Shown here piece after piece: positions 1-7,850 of a stretch of 64,000 nucleotides of DNA. The stretch's first letter is position 1; each line of letters starts with the position of its first letter. The DNA comes from an uncultured Candidatus Saccharibacteria bacterium (lineage in GTDB: Bacteria; Patescibacteriota; Saccharimonadia; Saccharimonadales; Saccharimonadaceae), in assembly GCA_946404545.1 (NCBI GenBank), contig CAMJDZ010000002.1, positions 61,910-125,909 of the forward strand. Reading direction: 5' to 3'. The position numbers and the translations under genes are program-made. The notes beneath the pieces were generated by a model. That model ran no database searches and was not told the origin of the DNA. It saw only the letters and a program-made list of their open reading frames with translations.

Positions 1-230
1 GTACTTGGCACCTGATTCTTCAGCGAATCCGGCATCAGAGCTCGCACCTCACCCGCACCCATTCGTTTTGCCGCTTCAAGGGCACTCGCCACGGCAAAAA
101 ACTGCCCGCGATTACCGCCGATAATCAAAACTTTTCCGGCAAAACGGCGCTGCTCTGGCGCATCTAAATCTACGTCATTGAACAATTTATTTGTTCGCTG
201 CACTTTCCAGTATTCTAGGTTATTATTCAT
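1..230 (-). CDS. Partial NAD(P)HX dehydratase-like / ribokinase-fold protein (N-terminus only)
   Basis: Only the first 76 or so codons are inside the window; the rest lies beyond base 1. The translation starts MNNNLEYWKVQRTNKLF and continues with a segment around KVLIIGGNRGQFF and SALEAAKRMGAGEVR. This resembles the start of the YjeF C-terminal (ADP-dependent NAD(P)HX dehydratase) family, where a small-residue-rich loop follows the first strand and an A-x-R-x-GAG-x-V pattern follows it. Those enzymes repair hydrated NAD(P)H. The start ATG overlaps the stop of the exonuclease III gene (ATGA, 227-230), so the two are probably translationally coupled. The assignment is tentative because the catalytic region is not visible; another ribokinase-fold enzyme is possible. 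Confidence 0.5.
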   Translation of the reverse strand, partial: MNNNLEYWKVQRTNKLFNDVDLDAPEQRRFAGKVLIIGGNRGQFFAVASALEAAKRMGAGEVRALMPDSLKNQVPS

Positions 231-1018
231 GCTAAATCCAGCTCAATTGGGCAATGATCGGAGCCCATTACCTCATCGTGAATCTCGGCATTTTTAATCT
301 GTTGGCGAAGCTTTTCGCTCGCCAAAAAGTAGTCGATTCTCCAGCCAACATTGCGCGCACGTGCGCCCATGCGGAAGCTCCACCAACTATACTTTTGCTC
401 GCCCGGATGCAGCTCGCGCCACGTGTCGATAAAGCCATTATTCAAGAAATTCATCATGCCCTGACGGCCGGATTTCGTGAAGCCCGCGTTACCTTCATTT
501 TCTTTTGGCCGCGCCAAGTCGATTTCTTCATGCGCCACATTGAAATCACCACACACAATCACCGGCTTGCTCTGCTCTAGCTGCTTCATGTAGCTAAGTA
601 ATGCCTTATCCCAAACGTTCTCACGGTAACCCATGCGTTCAAGATCCGGCTTTTCGTTCGGAACATACACATTCACCAAATAAAAGTCGTCGTATTCGGC
701 CGTTAAAACGCGCCCCTCGGCCCTTGCGTCGCCGAATGCGTCTTCCCAGCCCGGGAAAGCGTCCTGCTCCTCAAAGAAGCCATAGCGCACGCTCAGCGGC
801 TTAATCTTCGTAAAAATCGCCGTGCCCGAATATCCCGCGCGTTCCGCCGAGTTCCAAATCTCTTCATACTCCGGCAAGTCTACCTCGGCCTGCCCTTGCT
901 TCGCCTTCGTCTCCTGTAAACACAAGATATCCGGCTGATATTTCTCGATGAAGCTCTGCAGTGCACCCTTATTCAGCACCGATCTGAGCCCATTCACGTT
1001 CCAAGAGAAAATCTTCAT
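227..1018 (-). CDS. xth: Exodeoxyribonuclease III (AP endonuclease)
   Basis: Class II AP endonuclease and 3'-5' exonuclease of base-excision repair, of the endonuclease/exonuclease/phosphatase fold. Its 263 residues match the usual length of the family. Expected active-site residues are visible: N7 in WNVNG, E36 in LQETK, Y118 in NVYVPN, D158 and N160 in GDFNVAH, and D254-H255 in the terminal SDHCPI motif. The gene appears leaderless: on the minus strand the -10-like TATCAT (1025-1030), preceded by TGA, ends exactly six bases before the ATG, with no Shine-Dalgarno. It shares a short divergent region with the small gene at 1096 and overlaps the next gene by ATGA. Confidence 0.96.
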   Translation of the reverse strand: MKIFSWNVNGLRSVLNKGALQSFIEKYQPDILCLQETKAKQGQAEVDLPEYEEIWNSAERAGYSGTAIFTKIKPLSVRYGFFEEQDAFPGWEDAFGDARAEGRVLTAEYDDFYLVNVYVPNEKPDLERMGYRENVWDKALLSYMKQLEQSKPVIVCGDFNVAHEEIDLARPKENEGNAGFTKSGRQGMMNFLNNGFIDTWRELHPGEQKYSWWSFRMGARARNVGWRIDYFLASEKLRQQIKNAEIHDEVMGSDHCPIELDLA

Positions 1019-1053
1019 ACTTTTATGATATCATATAGACATATCAGAGGTGC

Positions 1054-1061
1054 ACCCCTGT
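1054..1061 (-). promoter_or_regulatory. ACAGGGGT octamer in a divergent intergenic region
   Basis: ACAGGGGT on the minus strand, flanked by GTGCA and TGCAC arms (GTGCA-N7-TGCAC on the plus strand). It sits about 40 bases upstream of the predicted xth transcription start and about 35 bases before the start of the small gene at 1096. The same octamer recurs in several other intergenic regions. Role unknown. Confidence 0.3.
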
Positions 1062-1095
1062 TGCACTAGATAAGTACATTTTAGGAGGTTAATAT

Positions 1096-1413
1096 ATGTC
1101 AAACACATTAGACTTCATCAAGAAAGAATGTTGGCAGGAAACCGCCAGCGAATTTGCAGGCCAAATCGAAGCTTGTCTTGGAAGAGATTATCGCGAAGAA
1201 GTCCCGATTGCGAACGACGGCATCAGAACCAGATATCGCATTGATCCTAAGTATGCCGGATATAGCGGTATCTCATACTCAGCTGACGACATGCCCGAAA
1301 TTCTCGGCCTCATCGCAGACGAGTTAAAAAAGAGGCTCAATAAGCCTAATGTCCGTGTCGTTTTCGATGATACTTTACCGCGTGCCTACACACACTTCCT
1401 GGTTTACGTCTAG
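1096..1413 (+). CDS. Small unknown protein, 105 aa
   Basis: Not recognised. The 105-residue protein is soluble, mixed in charge, and has no signal peptide, membrane segment or metal motif. It starts MSNTLDFIKKECWQETASEF and ends in a hydrophobic strand (THFLVYV). The start is set by a strong Shine-Dalgarno (AGGAGGT, 1083-1089) just before the ATG, unlike the leaderless genes nearby. It is followed by a ten-codon ORF and a hairpin terminator at 1474-1497. A similarly sized acidic unknown protein with its own promoter and an AGCCCGCT-type terminator follows at 1599, and the two may belong to one small accessory block. Confidence 0.7.
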   Translation: MSNTLDFIKKECWQETASEFAGQIEACLGRDYREEVPIANDGIRTRYRIDPKYAGYSGISYSADDMPEILGLIADELKKRLNKPNVRVVFDDTLPRAYTHFLVYV

Positions 1414-1424
1414 GAGGCAAACGC

Positions 1425-1457
1425 ATGGCAAAAAAGATCACATCGAAGTATTGTTAA
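1425..1457 (+). CDS. Possible ten-residue peptide ORF
   Basis: Directly after the 1096-1413 gene there is AGGAGG (1412-1417), a seven-base spacer and ATG, opening a ten-codon frame that reads MAKKITSKYC then TAA. A good ribosome-binding site before such a short frame is unusual. It could be a real micropeptide, a translation signal left by a degraded gene, or chance overlap with the TAG stop of the preceding gene. The terminator hairpin at 1474 follows at once. Confidence 0.25.
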   Translation: MAKKITSKYC

Positions 1458-1473
1458 TCGAATTCTGACCCCT

Positions 1474-1497
1474 AGCCCGCTCAATGAGCGGGCTTTC
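1474..1497 (+). terminator. Rho-independent terminator
   Basis: AGCCCGCTC-AAT-GAGCGGGCT hairpin (nine perfect base pairs, three-base loop) followed by TTTCT. It ends the transcript of the 1096 gene. Confidence 0.75.
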
Positions 1498-1512
1498 TGA
1501 GCGCAGCCTTCC

Positions 1513-1541
1513 TTGATTATTTGCCACAATCGTGGTATAAT
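1513..1541 (+). promoter_or_regulatory. Promoter of the 1599 gene
   Basis: TTGATT (1513-1518), a 17-base spacer, then TATAAT (1536-1541). The predicted start is near 1548, leaving a leader of about 50 bases with an AGGAGGT ribosome-binding site before the ATG at 1599. Confidence 0.75.
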
Positions 1542-1598
1542 AAAAGAATGGTACCACAAGCGAGTGGTGTGCACATTACATCTGCAGGAGGTTTCATT

Positions 1599-1913
1599 AT
1601 GGACGCTAGAATCCTTTTAGACCCGATGGAAATCGATTTCGGTAATCATATCAGCGCTATCGCCGACTTAATCGACCGGTATCATTTAGAAGACGACACC
1701 GAAGAAACGATTGACTACGACGACATTAAACGCAAGGGGTATAAAATACCTCTCAGTTACAGCGACGACAAAGGTGATCTCAGCAACTATGCTTTCCCTA
1801 ACGACACCAGGGGAGCAGCTGACATTTGCAAAGAATTAGCCGGATATCTCGATTGGTTAGATGACGACTCGGTAATATTCGTCGACGACGGTTATCTCTA
1901 TGTCATCAAATAA
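1599..1913 (+). CDS. Small acidic unknown protein, 104 aa
   Basis: Not recognised. A frame is open from 1521, but the ATG at 1599 is chosen because AGGAGGT lies at 1586-1592 and the promoter -10 is at 1536-1541, so upstream codons would lie in the promoter. The product (MDARILLDPMEIDFGNHIS...) is 104 residues, rich in Asp and Tyr, with repeated acidic stretches (EDDTEETIDYDD, LDDDSVIFVDDG), and is probably cytosolic. Such an acidic composition is seen in DNA mimics and anti-restriction proteins, but nothing here shows that function. Confidence 0.65.
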   Translation: MDARILLDPMEIDFGNHISAIADLIDRYHLEDDTEETIDYDDIKRKGYKIPLSYSDDKGDLSNYAFPNDTRGAADICKELAGYLDWLDDDSVIFVDDGYLYVIK

Positions 1914-1929
1914 ACCTCACATCACTGCT

Positions 1930-1968
1930 AGCCCGCTTACTCCCAGCCAGGGAGCCAGCGGGCTTTTT
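1930..1968 (+). terminator. Rho-independent terminator
   Basis: AGCCCGCT ... AGCGGGCT outer stem (1930-1937 / 1957-1964) with an inner CTCCC/GGGAG stem, followed by a run of T. It ends the 1599 gene. The outer stem repeats the AGCCCGCT sequence of the terminator at 1474. Confidence 0.8.
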
Positions 1969-2017
1969 CCTTGGCGACGATTATGCTAAAATATTAAGGA
2001 AATTTAGGGAGAGTAAT

Positions 2018-2491
2018 ATGCGCAAAGATCACATCAGCTGGGACGAATACTTCATGGGCATCGCGAAACTATCGGCCGAGCGCAGCAAAGACCCAAGCAC
2101 GCAGGTAGGCGCCTGTATTGTTAATGAAGCAAAGAAAATCGTAGCCACCGGCTATAACGGCATGCCGACTGGCGTCAAAGACGAAGAAATGCCATGGGCA
2201 CGTGAAGGCGACTTCCTTGATACGAAATATGCCTACGTCTGCCACGCTGAACTTAACGCTATCCTCAACTCCGTCGCCAAGCTCGACGGTTGCACCCTTT
2301 ACGTTACTCTCTTCCCCTGCAACGAATGTGCCAAGGCCGTCATTCAGTCTGGCATCAAGCGCATTGTTTACGCCGACAATAAATACGCTAACACTGATGG
2401 CACCAAGGCCTCTCGCATGATGCTCGAACGCTGCGGCATCGAAATGGTCGAATATAAGCCGTCCAATAAAACAATTGAATTGTCTCTCTAA
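2018..2491 (+). CDS. Deoxycytidylate (dCMP) deaminase
   Basis: Zinc-dependent deaminase converting dCMP to dUMP, the precursor for thymidylate synthesis. The 157-residue protein has the cytidine-deaminase metal site: H76-A77-E78 and P100-C101-N-E-C104, giving one His and two Cys ligands plus the proton-shuttling Glu. The N-terminal SWDEYFMGIAKLSAERSKDPSTQ is typical of dCMP/ComE deaminases, and the YNGMP loop is present. An extended -10 (TATGCTAAAAT, ending at 1992) and AGGGAGAG at about 2006-2013 precede the ATG, so this gene has a short leader. The rel gene follows with its own -10. Confidence 0.93.
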   Translation: MRKDHISWDEYFMGIAKLSAERSKDPSTQVGACIVNEAKKIVATGYNGMPTGVKDEEMPWAREGDFLDTKYAYVCHAELNAILNSVAKLDGCTLYVTLFPCNECAKAVIQSGIKRIVYADNKYANTDGTKASRMMLERCGIEMVEYKPSNKTIELSL

Positions 2492-2534
2492 ACAATCATT
2501 AGCGTTATCTTAAGCTTCGTTATAGCTCGAATGC

Positions 2535-2540
2535 TATAAT
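2535..2540 (+). promoter_or_regulatory. Leaderless extended -10 of rel
   Basis: ATGCTATAAT: TG at 2532-2533, one base, then TATAAT. Six bases separate it from the ATG at 2547, so the transcript should begin at or next to the start codon. No -35 box is apparent. Confidence 0.65.
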
Positions 2541-2546
2541 ATAGAT

Positions 2547-4037
2547 ATGACTACAAAAACTACCCTCATCGATAAAGCCGTCGAGGTCGCTACTAAGGCG
2601 CACGAGGGTCAGTTGCGCAAAACTGGCGAGCCCTACATCATTCATCCGCTCGCAGTAAAGAAAATTCTCGAAGATTGGAACATGGATGACGACACCGTTA
2701 TTGCCGGCATTCTTCATGATACCGTCGAGGATACCGATCTCACCCTAAAAGACATCAAGGAGCAGTTCGGTAAAGATGTCGCCTTCTTGGTCGACGGCGT
2801 TACGAAGCTTAGCAAAGCCCGCAGCGGCATGAAAAACCTTGAGAGCTACCTTCCTGAGACCAGCGATAATCTCCTTAAGCTCCTAATTGCGACCGGACAA
2901 GACGTGCGCGTCCTCATCATTAAACTCGCCGACCGTCTCCATAATCTCCGTACTCTGAGTGCTCTACCGCCAGACAAGCAAAAGAAAATCGCTCGCGAAT
3001 CGCTCGACGTCTTCGCGCCACTCGCCGACCGTCTCCAGATGGGTCGTGTCCGTGTCGAAATTGAGGAGACCAGCTTTAAGTATCTCGATCCAAAACGTTA
3101 CGAAGAGCTCAAAAAGATTACCGAAGATCGCCTCAAGAGCGCCGACAAAAAGCTCAAGAACGCTCAGGCTGCCGTCGAGAACATTCTCAAAAAAGAACAC
3201 ATCAAATACAAGTGCGATGGGCGCGTCAAATCTATTTATTCGCTCCATAAAAAGCTCGCAAAGTACAACCAAAACATCGACCGCATTTATGACCTTATTG
3301 CGCTTCGTTTTATTGTCGAGGATGTAACGACTTGTTATCTTGTCCTCGGCCTCATTCATTCCCTTTTCCATCCAATGGACGGCCGCATAAAGGACTACAT
3401 CGCAATGCCAAAGCAAAACGGTTACCAGTCTTTGCACACCACCGTCATTACGCCAGACAAACAGGTCGTCGAGTTCCAGATTCGCACCCAGGAAATGCAC
3501 GATTACGCAGAACGCGGTCTTGCGGCCACCTTCTTCTACAACGAGCAGAAGCTCACTAGCGCCTACACTGAAGGTCGCGTCAGCAAACTTCCGAGCAATT
3601 TGCTCTGGATCAAGGAGCTTCAGGAAACCGCCACAAAGCTCGCAGGCGGCGAGAAAGTCGATACCAACAAGCTCAAACTTACCCTTTTTGCTGACAAAAT
3701 CTTCGTTTACACACCAAAAGGCGACATTATCGATCTCCCGCAGGGCTCGAAGCCGCTCGACTTTGCCTATCGCCTTCATAGCGAAATCGGTGCAGCCTGT
3801 ACTGGCGCCATCGTGAATGGCAAGATGGTCTCACTCAACACCACGCTCAACAATGGTGACATCGTCGAAATCGTCACGTCCAAAAACTCCAAACCAAACC
3901 CAGGTTGGCTCGATAAGGTCGAGACGAAGCACGCCCGCCACAAGCTTCTCAGCCAGCTCCATAGCCTCATCCCGAACTTCATCGCAAAGCCGACAGAATC
4001 AGTGCCGAAGCCGGAGAAAAAGAAGAAGAAAAAATAA
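2547..4037 (+). CDS. rel: RelA/SpoT-family (p)ppGpp synthetase/hydrolase, shortened
   Basis: Bifunctional-type stringent-response enzyme. The N-terminal HD hydrolase domain has H33, H57-D58 (ILHDTVEDT) and the ADRLHN motif around D129-N133. The synthetase domain (about 225-340) has RIKDYIAMPKQNGYQSLHT, where the RxKD form is that of bifunctional Rel rather than synthetase-only RelA, and EFQIRTQEMHDYAERG. A TGS domain follows (about 380-445). The protein stops at 496 residues with a lysine-rich tail, whereas long Rel enzymes run to about 700-750, so the helical, zinc-finger and ACT regulatory parts are missing. Ribosome-dependent control may therefore differ. The mRNA looks leaderless, and the stop codon lies in the shared terminator at 4032. 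Confidence 0.93.
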   Translation: MTTKTTLIDKAVEVATKAHEGQLRKTGEPYIIHPLAVKKILEDWNMDDDTVIAGILHDTVEDTDLTLKDIKEQFGKDVAFLVDGVTKLSKARSGMKNLESYLPETSDNLLKLLIATGQDVRVLIIKLADRLHNLRTLSALPPDKQKKIARESLDVFAPLADRLQMGRVRVEIEETSFKYLDPKRYEELKKITEDRLKSADKKLKNAQAAVENILKKEHIKYKCDGRVKSIYSLHKKLAKYNQNIDRIYDLIALRFIVEDVTTCYLVLGLIHSLFHPMDGRIKDYIAMPKQNGYQSLHTTVITPDKQVVEFQIRTQEMHDYAERGLAATFFYNEQKLTSAYTEGRVSKLPSNLLWIKELQETATKLAGGEKVDTNKLKLTLFADKIFVYTPKGDIIDLPQGSKPLDFAYRLHSEIGAACTGAIVNGKMVSLNTTLNNGDIVEIVTSKNSKPNPGWLDKVETKHARHKLLSQLHSLIPNFIAKPTESVPKPEKKKKKK

Positions 4038-4060
4038 CCGGCCAATCAGACCGGTTATTT
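4032..4060. terminator. Bidirectional terminator between convergent genes
   Basis: Perfect ten-base inverted repeat AAATAACCGG / CCGGTTATTT with a nine-base loop, flanked by A-run and T-run. It serves rel on the plus strand (its stop lies in the stem) and the 1260-residue protein gene on the minus strand. Confidence 0.85.
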
Positions 4061-4067
4061 TAATGCT

Positions 4068-7000
4068 CTAGTAGCGTGGCGGCAATTCGCGCGAGAAGGT
4101 CGTGACCGCCTGGTTATAACGCGCCATCTGGCTAAACGACCAGAGGTATTGTGCTGTGTTGAAGTTGAATATTTCTGCGCGCACAATCGAACCTACACCG
4201 TTATTTGCGCCTGCTGTACGGTTGAGAATAATTCGTTTCGTCGAAACCGGCGCATCAAACTGCAATGGCTTTGCGCACGGATAGCTTGCCGAACCGGTCC
4301 ACTTGAGCTCCGAGAAGCTCATCGCCGAACCGTCCGCCTTAAAGGCACAGGTATTTACTTCATTCGCCACAATCGTTGCATTGATGTAAGATACATTACT
4401 CGAAATTAACACCTTATCAGCCACGATTACGACGCCGGAGACCTGGCCTGGGCCAGAAAGACTACCAGTCTGGACATTAATATCGGCATCAATCACCATC
4501 GTGCCAGATGGCATACTGTAAACAATCGTATTATTGCGACTCGTAATACCCTTTTCCGTAAAGACCGAGTCTGCAATATTTGGTCGCCAGTTGCTACCGA
4601 GATAGGCATTACCATTCGGGCGCAACACAATCGCGCCATCATCCGCTACAACGCCTCCATCGCTATATCCAGAAAGATTCTGATAATCTACGCCACCCAT
4701 AGTCTTTGTTGATGTGCTTACTACGTTGACCGTGCTTCTCGAATAGCGCTCCTTAATGCGCTCGCTAAACTGCTCTGCCGCCACGTTGCCAATCTTGTTC
4801 GTACCAGCCTCGCAGTTAGCATTTGCAAAAGTCTGAGTCATGTACGTACAAATGTTCGAACGCGCCGTCGTTGCGACATTTTCCGAACCGGCCGGATTAT
4901 CGCGCACGACGTTCGGCGTCTTCATATAGTTGCCATTACCGTCCTTGTAGCCGCTCTTGTTGTAGCCAAGCGCCGCACCTGAAGCCATATTGAACGAGCT
5001 TGTATCAACCCGCGCGAATACGCCATACTCTGACCAGGAGCCAAAGACAAATTTCGTACCACCGAGTTCCTTCTCGAACTTCGAAGTCTTGATTGTTGTT
5101 GCGCTATAGGCATTCGAACCCTCAACACTAATTGTTGGACGTTTCGCGACCGTCAAACAAGAGGTCGTTGTGCGCGAGGAGTCAGCCCCAGAGCCGGTTT
5201 CCTGAATTGCAATATCACTTGCGCCAACCGTAGCTGCCGTCGGATTATTATGGCTATCTGCCGGCCACACCCTGACGCGCATGCAAATGCGATCGCCCGG
5301 CGAAACCTGGCTATCATTAACCGGAATGTTAAAATTCGTTGCGACCGCGGCCGCATCAGCGCCATTGAGCTTCGAACCACCGTTCTCGATGTATGCATCG
5401 CCGCGGTTGCCCGTACCGTTCAAATCCGCCTCGTTGTTCAAACGCACGTTCATCTTCGAGTAAATCGAAACTGGATTAATAATCATCGTGCCAGTACTCG
5501 TCGTGTAGTAATAATCAACTGCAATCGAGGTTGGCTTCGTAATCGTCGCATAAGTATTCTTACTATTATCAGAACTGACCGCCATGTTCTTGCGCGTTGC
5601 AACCACAACACCCGGGGTCATATGAATCGTTTCGCCAAGATAAGCGACGCGATTTGATGCCGACTCGTTCGTTACGTACGGCTTCAAAACATAGTTATAT
5701 GGCACGACCACGTTCGCCGTCGCCGCACGTGGCGTACTGCCAAACGAGCCATTGTTAAAAGTCTGGTCATTCCAGTCGAGTCTCTGCGCAATTCTACTAC
5801 CGACATCGAGCACGCCAATGTTATATACGCCCTGACGCGCACACTGCTGCTTGCCAGCAATCTGATACCACCCGCTCGATACGGTACCGCAGTGATAATT
5901 CGTCCCAGCGCCGCTATCTGGCGACTCGAAGCTAGCTTCAATATTATTAATATTGCTCAAGAAACCACTCGACTCATATTTGCTATCCCAAACGCGCGAG
6001 TTGTAAAAAGTCGAACCAACCATTGGCACCGAATTGCGGAAGAGATACTTATTATTCTGTTCCGCACTCTTCGTGCTCGAACCGGTCGCCATAAAGGTGA
6101 CATTCGTCGTCAAGCCTCGCTGCTTAATCGGATACAAGACGCCCGCGCACATATTGTAATAGAACTTAATCTGATCGGTAGGACGTGCATAAATCGAAAC
6201 CTCAGCAACCGAATTTGGCGTCGTCCAAGTTACATTATTTGATAAATTACTATTACGCACACCGAGACGCCCTACGTTTACGGCAGTATTTAAGCCATAG
6301 GTGAAGCTATTCGCGAACGAACACTTCGCATTTTCGCGCCACACGGTTATACACTTGCTTGCTGTATTCGTGGCCGTACCGGTCACCGTATGGACGTAGG
6401 TCAAATAGCTACAATAAGTAATCGACTCGCCATAGCGCAAAGCGCCATTATAAGTATACGTCTGGACATTCGAGCCACCGTTTTCAGCCAAACTTGCAGT
6501 ACCATTATTAGCGTCTTTCTGCGCGCCAGCAATCGTAGAACGCGTGCTCCAATTGCTGCCGACTGCACCGCCCGCCGTATCCGCACCACGATTGACACGA
6601 TTAATAAAGCTAATCTTAAACTTGCCGTCCGAAGAAGTCACCTTTGCTCTGTTGTCGCTTCCAATCGAATAGTTCGTACCGCCATCCTGACTCGAAACCG
6701 AAGGCGTGACCGAACCCGTAAACTTAGCCGACGGACGCGAAACATTCACGCAAACACGACCACTCGCCCCATAACCGGAAAGCGTACAGCTCTGCGGTGG
6801 CGCGCCAGACAAGCTATCATCGCGGTTGCTAGGCTGGAAACGCAAATCTTGATAAATCGTCGTGTTAGTACCAGGCTCTAGACTCACACTTACGTCAACA
6901 CTGTGAGCTGTTTTATCGTCATTTTTGTTAAAGTCCCAGCAGGTCTGCGAGCGCCCCTTGCCAGACACGTTCGTATCTACCCTAAAACATTCGTTATCCG

Positions 7001-7850
7001 CTTCGCTATCGCCGTCATTCTCGCGTTTGACTTGATGTGTAAATTTATAGGTATGCGACGGAGAATTAATGGTTTTATTTTGGTTATTAACCGAAGTACC
7101 GCCATCTGTCACACTCGACGTGCCAGAATAAGTTGTAAGTGACGGCTTTTTCTTGCCGTAAAGTTTCATATCCGCCCAAGCACAACTACCGTTATAGCCA
7201 GTAGAATCATGGTAGCAACGATATAGACCAACGACACGATAAACCAACCCACTACCAGCATCTACCAAACCGGGGATGCTCTCGTTATAATAATTGTCCC
7301 TGCTAATCGAAATCGTATAGTCTGGGCCAAATTTCCAATAATCCGTATTACCATTCTTATAGCCACGATCGACATAATCACCCCAGCTGTCACTATAATC
7401 AAAGTTATCGCCGGTAATAATACCTTGGTCTGACCAGTCGTCATCTCCATCCGCAGCCGTCCTAACTTTAACGTGTATACCGTAAATATGATACCTCGAG
7501 GTATTCGAGCGCGTGTAATGCCCACCTGTAACATAAAAATTCTGCGTGGCTGAGCCATTGTAATCCATATAGGTATTTATGTGCATCGTACCGCCGCCCG
7601 ACGGGACGCCACCATCAACTATCTCCGACAAAACCATCACGCCAAGCGGGCCGCCGCCGCCAGCATTCTTCACGCACGCGAAATAATACGGGTCTGTATC
7701 CGTGAAAGAGTTATATGCCTTCGGCAAACCATTAGGCGGGGTGTTAACGGAATACGCATTGCAGCCCGCAAAGGCGTCAGCCTTCGAAAAGAGTACACCC
7801 AACATCGAGCAGACGACCACGCCGAAAATTACTGCTATCTTTCTCTTCAT
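4068..7850 (-). CDS. Large secreted protein of unknown function, 1260 aa
   Basis: Begins with a clear Sec signal peptide: basic MKRK, a hydrophobic core around residues 5-22, and a cleavage-like ADAFAG. The rest is a long, Ser/Thr/Asn/Gly-rich extracellular protein with paired cysteines and many aromatic strands. Segments around KRPTISVEG and the C-terminal part (about 1040-1260, with repeated short strands such as GTMVIDADINVQTG and VVIVADKVLISSN) look like beta-sandwich or beta-helix structure, which is inference. It has no LPxTG motif and no C-terminal membrane segment, and ends ELPPRY. The start ATG overlaps the stop of the 7850-8812 gene (TAATG), so the two form an operon and may work as a surface-exposed pair. 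An adhesin or surface-filament role is plausible but unproven. Confidence 0.75.
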   Translation of the reverse strand: MKRKIAVIFGVVVCSMLGVLFSKADAFAGCNAYSVNTPPNGLPKAYNSFTDTDPYYFACVKNAGGGGPLGVMVLSEIVDGGVPSGGGTMHINTYMDYNGSATQNFYVTGGHYTRSNTSRYHIYGIHVKVRTAADGDDDWSDQGIITGDNFDYSDSWGDYVDRGYKNGNTDYWKFGPDYTISISRDNYYNESIPGLVDAGSGLVYRVVGLYRCYHDSTGYNGSCAWADMKLYGKKKPSLTTYSGTSSVTDGGTSVNNQNKTINSPSHTYKFTHQVKRENDGDSEADNECFRVDTNVSGKGRSQTCWDFNKNDDKTAHSVDVSVSLEPGTNTTIYQDLRFQPSNRDDSLSGAPPQSCTLSGYGASGRVCVNVSRPSAKFTGSVTPSVSSQDGGTNYSIGSDNRAKVTSSDGKFKISFINRVNRGADTAGGAVGSNWSTRSTIAGAQKDANNGTASLAENGGSNVQTYTYNGALRYGESITYCSYLTYVHTVTGTATNTASKCITVWRENAKCSFANSFTYGLNTAVNVGRLGVRNSNLSNNVTWTTPNSVAEVSIYARPTDQIKFYYNMCAGVLYPIKQRGLTTNVTFMATGSSTKSAEQNNKYLFRNSVPMVGSTFYNSRVWDSKYESSGFLSNINNIEASFESPDSGAGTNYHCGTVSSGWYQIAGKQQCARQGVYNIGVLDVGSRIAQRLDWNDQTFNNGSFGSTPRAATANVVVPYNYVLKPYVTNESASNRVAYLGETIHMTPGVVVATRKNMAVSSDNSKNTYATITKPTSIAVDYYYTTSTGTMIINPVSIYSKMNVRLNNEADLNGTGNRGDAYIENGGSKLNGADAAAVATNFNIPVNDSQVSPGDRICMRVRVWPADSHNNPTAATVGASDIAIQETGSGADSSRTTTSCLTVAKRPTISVEGSNAYSATTIKTSKFEKELGGTKFVFGSWSEYGVFARVDTSSFNMASGAALGYNKSGYKDGNGNYMKTPNVVRDNPAGSENVATTARSNICTYMTQTFANANCEAGTNKIGNVAAEQFSERIKERYSRSTVNVVSTSTKTMGGVDYQNLSGYSDGGVVADDGAIVLRPNGNAYLGSNWRPNIADSVFTEKGITSRNNTIVYSMPSGTMVIDADINVQTGSLSGPGQVSGVVIVADKVLISSNVSYINATIVANEVNTCAFKADGSAMSFSELKWTGSASYPCAKPLQFDAPVSTKRIILNRTAGANNGVGSIVRAEIFNFNTAQYLWSFSQMARYNQAVTTFSRELPPRY

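Noticed and set aside
5250..5657. Plus-strand open frames inside the 1260-residue gene
   Set aside because: Low-quality Arg/Ile/Ala-rich translations with no ribosome-binding site, lying opposite a good secreted-protein gene; the same holds for frames opposite glyS, infB, ftsZ, rpsA and the BspA-like genes.
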